9,470 nucleotides of DNA from Limnohabitans sp. (GTDB lineage Bacteria > Pseudomonadota > Gammaproteobacteria > Burkholderiales > Burkholderiaceae_C). The DNA is taken from positions 1 to 9,470 of the forward strand of contig JAHECM010000054.1 of assembly GCA_024641725.1 (NCBI GenBank). Direction: 5' to 3'. A model generated the notes under the pieces. That model was not told the DNA's origin. It did not search any database and saw only the letters and a list, made by a program, of their open reading frames with translations. Position 1 is the first letter of the stretch. Every line of letters starts with the position of its first letter. Shown here piece by piece: positions 5,586-9,470 of the stretch. A program made the position numbers and the translations under genes.

Positions 5586-6437
5586 ATGCCATCCACACCT
5601 CCCATCTCCAAAAGCACTCCAGCGGTTTTTTTGCCCAAAATCCGCGACATTGCGCCTGACCAACCCTTGCATTGGCTGGTGCTGGGCTGGAAAGACCTGG
5701 CTCGCTCACCTTGGTTGAGCACCGGCCACGGCTTTTTGCTGGCCCTTGGCGGCGCATTGCTGACTTGGCTGGCACACGACCGATTTTGGTTGTTGGCCAG
5801 TTCTATTTCTGGTTTTTTGGTCATTGCCCCTGTGCTGGCCACCAGTTTGTACGCCATGAGCCGCGCCCTGGAGCGGGGCGAACCGGTCAATCTGCGGCTG
5901 TTGTTCAACACCTGGACCCAGTGGCAACTGCGTTTGCGCCTGCAACCGGACAGTTATTGGAGTTTGATCCGTTTTGGCCTGCTGCTGGCGGTGGCCGCCA
6001 CCGGTTGGGTCATGACTTCTTCGGCCTTGATCACTTTGCTGGCGCCAGTGCCGATCCAAGCACCGATCGATTTTGTGCGCCATGTGGTGCTGAACACCGA
6101 CAACTACCTGTTTGAGCTGTGGCTGGCTTTGGGCGGCTTGATGGCGGCGCCTTTGTTTGCGTCCAGTGTGATCTCGCTGCCCATGCTGCTGGACCGCCGT
6201 GTCAGCGTGCTTCAAGCCGTGCTCACCAGTTGGAAGGCGGTCATGACGCATCCACTGCCCATGGCGTTTTGGAGCCTGCTGATCATGGGGTTCACGCTTT
6301 TGGGCATTTTTTCGCTGTTCTTGGGGCTGATTTTTGTGATTCCCATGCTCGGGCATGCCAGTTGGCACGCCTACCGCGACCTGGTGGATGTGTCGGGCTT
6401 GCCTGAACGCCTGGGCTCTGAGGAAAGCTCAGCATGA
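5586..6437 (+). CDS. DUF2189 family integral membrane protein
   Basis: The 283-residue protein has an N-terminal cytoplasmic stretch with KIRDIAPDQPLHWLVLGWKDLARSPW (about residues 18-43), which is family-typical. Hydrophobic segments follow near residues 46-64, 68-90, 128-155, 176-202 and 225-260; the last is long enough for two helices. The conserved-type ending PMLGHASWHAYRDLV precedes a short acidic tail. DUF2189 proteins are inner-membrane proteins with no established biochemical function. ATG 5586 is preferred; an upstream in-frame start at 5538 would lie inside the putative regulator site and add residues unlike the family. No ribosome site precedes the ATG, consistent with the predicted leaderless transcript. 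The stop overlaps the start of the DUF2788 gene, so the two are translationally coupled and may work together. Confidence 0.85.
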   Translation: MPSTPPISKSTPAVFLPKIRDIAPDQPLHWLVLGWKDLARSPWLSTGHGFLLALGGALLTWLAHDRFWLLASSISGFLVIAPVLATSLYAMSRALERGEPVNLRLLFNTWTQWQLRLRLQPDSYWSLIRFGLLLAVAATGWVMTSSALITLLAPVPIQAPIDFVRHVVLNTDNYLFELWLALGGLMAAPLFASSVISLPMLLDRRVSVLQAVLTSWKAVMTHPLPMAFWSLLIMGFTLLGIFSLFLGLIFVIPMLGHASWHAYRDLVDVSGLPERLGSEESSA

Positions 6438-6643
6438 TGGGTTTCACCGAAGAGCAATTCGCCTGGTTTGGCCTGACCATCGGCGTGGGGGCTTTCATGC
6501 TCTACATGCTGTTCATTGTGGGTCAATTGGCCTGGGAATCCAAAGCCGGAAAGTTTGGAACTTTTGTCATTTTTTTGGGTTTATCCTTTGGCATGGTCGG
6601 CTTCATCGCCAAGGCCATCATCCAATGGGCGATCCAAAATTAA
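6434..6643 (+). CDS. DUF2788 family small membrane protein
   Basis: This 69-residue protein matches the DUF2788 pattern: a short N-terminus (GFTEEQFAWFGLTIGVGAF), one helix near residues 12-32 (LTIGVGAFMLYMLFIVGQLA), the conserved-type polar link WESKAGKFGTFVIF, and a second helix near 40-62 ending in FIAKAIIQW. It is predicted to be a two-helix inner-membrane protein; its function is unknown. The ATG at 6434 overlaps the DUF2189 stop (ATGA), and a second in-frame ATG follows at 6437. GAGGA (6420-6424) lies 9 nt before the first ATG and inside the DUF2189 coding region, a standard coupled start. No intrinsic terminator is seen after it. Confidence 0.85.
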   Translation: MMGFTEEQFAWFGLTIGVGAFMLYMLFIVGQLAWESKAGKFGTFVIFLGLSFGMVGFIAKAIIQWAIQN

Positions 6644-6658
6644 GCGCTTGAACAAGGC

Positions 6659-6667
6659 TGTGGATAA
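6659..6667 (-). promoter_or_regulatory. DnaA box 1 (perfect, minus strand)
   Basis: TGTGGATAA is the exact reverse complement of the high-affinity DnaA box TTATCCACA. With box 2 and one flanking base each it forms a 10-bp perfect inverted repeat with a 17-nt spacer. Confidence 0.65.
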
Positions 6668-6686
6668 GAAAAGAGCAAGCCATGAC

Positions 6687-6695
6687 TTATCCACA
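6687..6695 (+). promoter_or_regulatory. DnaA box 2 (perfect, plus strand)
   Basis: TTATCCACA exactly matches the high-affinity DnaA box. It lies 19 nt from box 1 in the opposite orientation, about 230 bp before the minC start. Confidence 0.65.
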
Positions 6696-6805
6696 AACCC
6701 AGCGGTTTGGTGAAAGTTGTTCATGCACCGGGAACAGTTGCGAAGCAGGCAGGTCCACAGCTCTCAATGAGCGCTAAGTGCTTGACGATAAAGACAAAAA
6801 ACCTC

Positions 6806-6814
6806 TTGTCCACA
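6806..6814 (+). promoter_or_regulatory. DnaA-box-like site 3 (one mismatch)
   Basis: TTGTCCACA differs from the consensus TTATCCACA at one position. It sits between the perfect pair and the AT-rich stretch. Alone it would not be convincing; the nearby perfect boxes raise its weight. Confidence 0.4.
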
Positions 6815-6926
6815 GCGCACCTCGGCCCTTATCTACTACTGCTATTTAAAGATATAAAAACATAAGAAGACAGCCAAGAACAACTGCACTGTTAAGATTT
6901 CACCCATTTCCGTACTCATCGGCCCC

Positions 6927-7703
6927 ATGTCGCTCGCCTCAGCCGTTCCTTTTTCCCATTGCTATGACATCAAAAGTGCTGATTTGCCACTTTTGTCGTT
7001 ATTGCTGCACACCACCGACGTTCAGGCCTTGGCCAGGGCTTTGCAATCGCAATTGGCCGAAAGCCCAGGTTTTTTTGACCAAGACCCTGTGGTGATCGAT
7101 GTCAGTGCTTTGCAATTGGATGAAAGCTGTCCTGTCATGGACTTTGCAGGCCTGATGGCTGTGCTGAAAAGCCAAGGCTTGGTTCCTTTGGCCATCAAAG
7201 GGGCCGAAGGGGCTCAAAAAGACGCTGCATTGGCTTGTGGGCTCATCGAAGGTTCTGACCTGAGGGTCCGCAGGGCTTTGCCCCAACAGACCGCTTTAAA
7301 CCAGCCACAAGCCTGCGAAGAGTCGGCGGCGGTGGCTCCCCCCCCGCCTGCGCTTGTCAGCACGCTGGTGATCGATAAACCGCTTCGTTCAGGTCAGCAG
7401 GTGTACGCCAAGGGCGGCGATTTGATCGTGCTGGCCATGGTCAATGCCGGGGCTGAGGTGATTGCCGATGGCAACATCCATATTTATGCGCCTTTGCGAG
7501 GCAAAGCCATTGCGGGTGCACGGGGCAACGTCAAGGCCCGTATTTTTGCCCAGGCCATGGAGCCTGAGTTGGTGTCGATTGCTGGCGTTTACCGCACCAC
7601 CGACAAAGCCCTGGGCCCAGAGGTTCACGGTCGCGCCGCCCAAGTCTCGTTACAGTCCGGTCCAGACGGTGACAAATTGCTGATTCAGGCACTGGTGCCT
7701 TGA
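6927..7703 (+). CDS. minC: Septum site-determining protein MinC
   Basis: MinC blocks FtsZ polymerisation away from midcell and is carried to the membrane by MinD. The 258-residue protein has the usual two-domain form. The N-terminal FtsZ-inhibiting domain covers about residues 10-115. A linker rich in Ala and Pro (AAVAPPPPA, about 134-142) follows. The C-terminal beta-helix domain starts near 148, with the MinD-binding motif RSGQQ at 154-158, then a VNAGAEVIADGNIHIYAPLR block (172-191) and ELVSIAGVYRT (214-224). It leads the operon minC-minD-minE, 40 bp before minD. The ATG at 6927 has no recognisable Shine-Dalgarno, which is odd for the first gene of an operon and may mean a short leader or low translation. 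The upstream DnaA boxes suggest replication-linked control. Confidence 0.96.
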   Translation: MSLASAVPFSHCYDIKSADLPLLSLLLHTTDVQALARALQSQLAESPGFFDQDPVVIDVSALQLDESCPVMDFAGLMAVLKSQGLVPLAIKGAEGAQKDAALACGLIEGSDLRVRRALPQQTALNQPQACEESAAVAPPPPALVSTLVIDKPLRSGQQVYAKGGDLIVLAMVNAGAEVIADGNIHIYAPLRGKAIAGARGNVKARIFAQAMEPELVSIAGVYRTTDKALGPEVHGRAAQVSLQSGPDGDKLLIQALVP

Positions 7704-7743
7704 TCCTTCGTTTGATTTTTATCTCCTTCCAGAAAGTAAACCC

Positions 7744-8559
7744 ATGGCAAAAATCGTTGTAGTGACGTCCGGCAAAGGTGGTGTGGGTAAAACCACCACC
7801 AGCGCCAGTTTTGCGACCGGTCTGGCCCTCAAAGGCTTCAAGACCGCTGTGATCGACTTTGACGTCGGCCTGCGCAACTTGGACTTGATCATGGGCTGTG
7901 AGCGCCGTGTGGTGTATGACTTCATCAATGTGATTCAGGGTGAAGCCAATTTGAACCAGGCCTTGATCAAAGACAAACAGTGTGAAAACCTGTTCGTGCT
8001 GGCCGCGTCTCAAACCCGTGACAAAGACGCGTTGAGCCAAGAAGGCGTTGAAAAAGTGTTGAAAGACCTGGGAGACATGGGTTTTGACTACATCGTTTGT
8101 GACTCACCAGCGGGCATCGAAACTGGGGCATTGATGGCCATGCACTTTGCAGACGAAGCGCTGGTGGTGACCAATCCGGAGGTTTCTTCTGTGCGCGATT
8201 CCGACCGCATTTTGGGCATGCTCAGCAGCAAGACCAAGCGCGCCATTGAGGGCTTGGAGCCGATCAAAGAGCATTTGCTCATCACCCGCTACAACCCCAA
8301 CCGCGTGGAAGATGGCCAGATGCTGTCGTTGCAGGACATTCAAGACATCTTGCGCATCAAGCTGATGGGTGTGATTCCAGAAAGCGAGAACGTGCTGCAG
8401 GCCTCCAACCAAGGCACTCCAGCCATCAACATGTCCGAGACGGATGTGGCTGAAGCCTACAAAGACGTGATTGACCGCTTTTTGGGTGAAGACAAGCCCA
8501 TGCGCTTCACCGAAGCGGTCAAGCCAGGTTTCTTCCAGCGCTTGTTTGGAGGGAAATGA
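7744..8559 (+). CDS. minD: Septum site-determining ATPase MinD
   Basis: MinD is a deviant-Walker ATPase of the ParA/MinD group. ATP-bound dimers sit on the inner membrane, recruit MinC, and are released by MinE, giving pole-to-pole oscillation. The 271-residue length is standard. The deviant Walker A GKGGVGKT is at residues 10-17 with the signature Lys11 and catalytic Lys16. Switch I is DFDVGLRNLD (38-47, with Asp40) and switch II is DSPAGIE (120-126). The amphipathic membrane-targeting helix lies at the C-terminus, about residues 256-271 (TEAVKPGFFQRLFGGK). The ATG is preceded by a weak AGAAAG element. The stop codon overlaps an in-frame upstream ATG of minE. Confidence 0.98.
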   Translation: MAKIVVVTSGKGGVGKTTTSASFATGLALKGFKTAVIDFDVGLRNLDLIMGCERRVVYDFINVIQGEANLNQALIKDKQCENLFVLAASQTRDKDALSQEGVEKVLKDLGDMGFDYIVCDSPAGIETGALMAMHFADEALVVTNPEVSSVRDSDRILGMLSSKTKRAIEGLEPIKEHLLITRYNPNRVEDGQMLSLQDIQDILRIKLMGVIPESENVLQASNQGTPAINMSETDVAEAYKDVIDRFLGEDKPMRFTEAVKPGFFQRLFGGK

Positions 8560-8561
8560 GC

Positions 8562-8822
8562 ATGTCCTTCCTGTCTTTCCTGCTGGGTGAGAAGAAAAAG
8601 ACGGCCAGCGTGGCCAAAGAGCGTTTGCAAATCATCTTGGCCCACGAGCGCAGCGGTCGCAATGCCGCTGAGCCCGATTACCTGCCTGATTTGCAGCGCG
8701 AGTTGGTGGCGGTGATCAGCAAGTACATCAAGATCAATCCAGATGACATCAAGGTCAATCTGGAACGCCAAGACAACCTCGAAGTCTTGGAAGTCAAGAT
8801 CGAACTGCCTGAGGCGCACTGA
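8562..8822 (+). CDS. minE: Cell division topological specificity factor MinE
   Basis: MinE stimulates MinD ATP hydrolysis and sets the oscillation that keeps MinC away from midcell. With the start chosen here it has 86 residues. The N-terminal MSFLSFLLG is the membrane-touching helix. The AKERLQIILAHER segment (18-30) is the MinD-contact region. The topological-specificity domain follows with DYLPDLQRELVAVISKYIKI (about 39-58), ending in a beta strand LEVKIELPEAH. An ATG at 8556 overlapping the minD stop would add two residues. I prefer 8562 because GGAGGG (8548-8553) is 8 nt away from it but only 2 nt from 8556. It is the last gene of the operon. Confidence 0.96.
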   Translation: MSFLSFLLGEKKKTASVAKERLQIILAHERSGRNAAEPDYLPDLQRELVAVISKYIKINPDDIKVNLERQDNLEVLEVKIELPEAH

Positions 8823-8849
8823 ACACCCCATAACGCTTGGCGGGACTCA

Positions 8850-8874
8850 GGTGGACTTGCGCAGCAAGTCCACC
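8850..8874. terminator. Perfect 11-bp hairpin after minE
   Basis: GGTGGACTTGC (8850-8860) and GCAAGTCCACC (8864-8874) form a perfect stem with a 3-nt loop, 28 nt after the minE stop and between convergent genes. There is no T-tract on either strand, so it may act as an RNA 3'-end stabiliser or a U-less terminator rather than a classic intrinsic one. Confidence 0.5.
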
Positions 8875-8896
8875 CGACATAAGCCTGTGTTTGATC

Positions 8897-8923
8897 CGCC
8901 CTTGCGGGGCTTAAGCTTTTGAG
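8897..8923 (+). terminator. Weak GC hairpin with short T run, overlapping the oxidoreductase stop
   Basis: CCGC-CCTT-GCGG (8897-8908) is followed by GGCTTAAGCTTTT. It could serve as a second termination point for minCDE transcripts, but the stem is only 4 bp and the T run short. Confidence 0.25.
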
Positions 8924-9470
8924 CCGAGCGGTGAAGGCTTGAGCAAAGCTTGCCACTGCAATCGAGCAGCTTGCACGTTGCGCGCTTTCACATGGCCAAA
9001 ACCTTTGATGGTTTCGGGCACCTTGGCCACTTCAACTGCGTGTGCGTGTGTTTGTGCGCTCAGTGAGATCATGACGCGCTCCAATTGGTCCAGGTATTCG
9101 CCAATCAAGGCGCGCTCGGTGCGGCGCTCTTCGGTGTAACCAAACACGTCCAGCGCGGTCCCGCGCAAGCCCTTGAGCCGAGTGAGCAGCTTGAACGCCA
9201 GCTGCGTGCCCGGGCCCATTTTTTGTTTGACCAATTGACCTTTGTCATTGCGCTTGGCCCACAGCGGGGGTGCCAGGTGGTAGTGGACGGTGAAGTCACC
9301 CTCAAACTGTGCCTGAATGCGTTCGTGAAAGCCCGTTTGCGTGTGCAGTCGCGCCACCTCGTACTCGTCTTTGTAGGCCATGAGTTTGTAGAGCTGACGG
9401 GCCACGGTTTCGCTCAGCAATGTTTTGCCCAAAGGGGCTTCTGCCTGGCGCACGCGCTCAACCCATTGGC
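8911..9470 (-). CDS. Indolepyruvate ferredoxin oxidoreductase family protein, C-terminal part
   Basis: The gene enters from the right edge; the frame is open through 9468 and stops at a TAA (8913-8911), giving about 186 visible residues. They match the C-terminal region of the large fused IorA/IorB-type enzymes of proteobacteria. These oxidise aryl pyruvates (such as indolepyruvate) with CoA to aryl-acyl-CoA, passing electrons to ferredoxin in aromatic amino acid breakdown. Recognisable pieces include YKLMAYKDEYEVARL, FEGDFTVHYHLAPPLWAKR, a GLRGTALDVFGYTEERRTER stretch, RALIGEYLDQLE, and IKGFGHVKARNVQAAR near the end. This tail corresponds to the DUF6537 region rather than to the thiamine or iron-sulfur domains, which lie outside the window. 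The fused enzymes are usually over 1100 residues. It converges on minCDE and is probably unrelated to it in function. Confidence 0.88.
   Translation of the reverse strand, partial: QWVERVRQAEAPLGKTLLSETVARQLYKLMAYKDEYEVARLHTQTGFHERIQAQFEGDFTVHYHLAPPLWAKRNDKGQLVKQKMGPGTQLAFKLLTRLKGLRGTALDVFGYTEERRTERALIGEYLDQLERVMISLSAQTHAHAVEVAKVPETIKGFGHVKARNVQAARLQWQALLKPSPLGSKA

Larger units (their letters stand above)
6644..6926. other. Intergenic region before minC with DnaA boxes and an AT-rich stretch
   Basis: This 283-bp gap is the longest non-coding stretch here and contains no ORF or RNA gene that I can recognise. It holds two perfect DnaA boxes in opposite orientation (6659-6667 and 6687-6695), a near-perfect one (6806-6814) and a weak one, TTATCTACT (6829-6837). 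An AT-rich segment runs from about 6829 to 6870. A direct repeat TAAGCGCTTGA (6641-6651) / TAAGTGCTTGA (6775-6785) brackets the perfect boxes. Possible -10 hexamers for minC are TATAAA (6853-6858) and TAAGAT (6893-6898), but neither has a convincing -35 partner. The region probably carries the minCDE promoter and may be a DnaA-bound control region. Confidence 0.6.

Noticed and set aside
5706..6368. 220-codon open frame on the minus strand opposite the DUF2189 gene
   Set aside because: Its Gln/His/Arg-rich translation is typical of antisense to a hydrophobic membrane protein, and the plus-strand gene has family motifs and coupling to its neighbour.
6659..6695. Inverted repeat TGTGGATAAG / CTTATCCACA as a terminator for the DUF2788 gene
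   Set aside because: The loop is 17 nt, no T-tract follows, and both arms are exact DnaA boxes, which explains the symmetry better.
6644..6926. Chromosomal replication origin (oriC)
   Set aside because: Held only as an alternative: boxes and AT-rich DNA are present, but no dnaA, dnaN, gyrB, parAB or repA neighbours are visible and only two boxes are perfect.
7712..7725. TTGATTTTTATCTC between minC and minD as a further FNR-like site
   Set aside because: Two mismatches in the second half-site, no -10 element at the right distance, and an intra-operon position make chance likelier.
1..9470. Mobile elements, CRISPR arrays, tRNA/rRNA genes, defence or toxin-antitoxin systems
   Set aside because: None seen on either strand: no transposase or integrase motifs, no regularly spaced repeats, no cloverleaf-like stretch, and no defence-type domains in any convincing coding region.

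Overview
The window looks like a GC-rich betaproteobacterial chromosome, most likely Burkholderiales and close to the Comamonadaceae. This is inferred from the protein sequences (CopA, MinCDE, a DUF2788 protein and the fused-type indolepyruvate oxidoreductase tail) and from codon use; no database search was possible. No tRNA, rRNA, CRISPR array, insertion sequence or phage gene is visible, and no gene appears broken except the two cut by the window edges.

Left part (1-4802), largely metal handling. It opens with the last ~70 residues of a heavy-metal RND efflux pump, whose stop codon overlaps the start of a DUF535 (VirK/YbjX family) gene. A Cu+ P-type ATPase gene (copA) converges on these from the minus strand. 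Divergent from copA are a CopZ-type copper chaperone, a small DUF2892 membrane protein and a pirin-family cupin.

Middle part (4803-6643). A secreted Met/His-rich Spy/CpxP-like (LTXXQ) protein is followed by a strong intrinsic terminator. Then comes a two-gene overlapping unit of membrane proteins (DUF2189, DUF2788).

Right part (6644-9470). A 283-bp intergenic region holds two perfect, inverted DnaA boxes, a near-perfect third and an AT-rich stretch. It precedes the division-site operon minC-minD-minE. A perfect 11-bp hairpin follows minE, and then the 3' end of an indolepyruvate ferredoxin oxidoreductase gene on the minus strand.

Two regulatory patterns stand out. First, the copZ and DUF2189 upstream regions share an architecture: an FNR/DNR-like inverted repeat (TTGAYYTGTGTCAW), a 21-22 nt gap, then CTATGCTTG, the layout of a class II FNR-activated promoter. 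This suggests a common, possibly oxygen- or nitric-oxide-responsive, input to copper trafficking and to the uncharacterised DUF2189-DUF2788 membrane pair. Second, the DnaA boxes ahead of minCDE suggest a link between replication initiation and division-site placement, or a DnaA-titrating or origin-like locus. Both are inferences from sequence alone.
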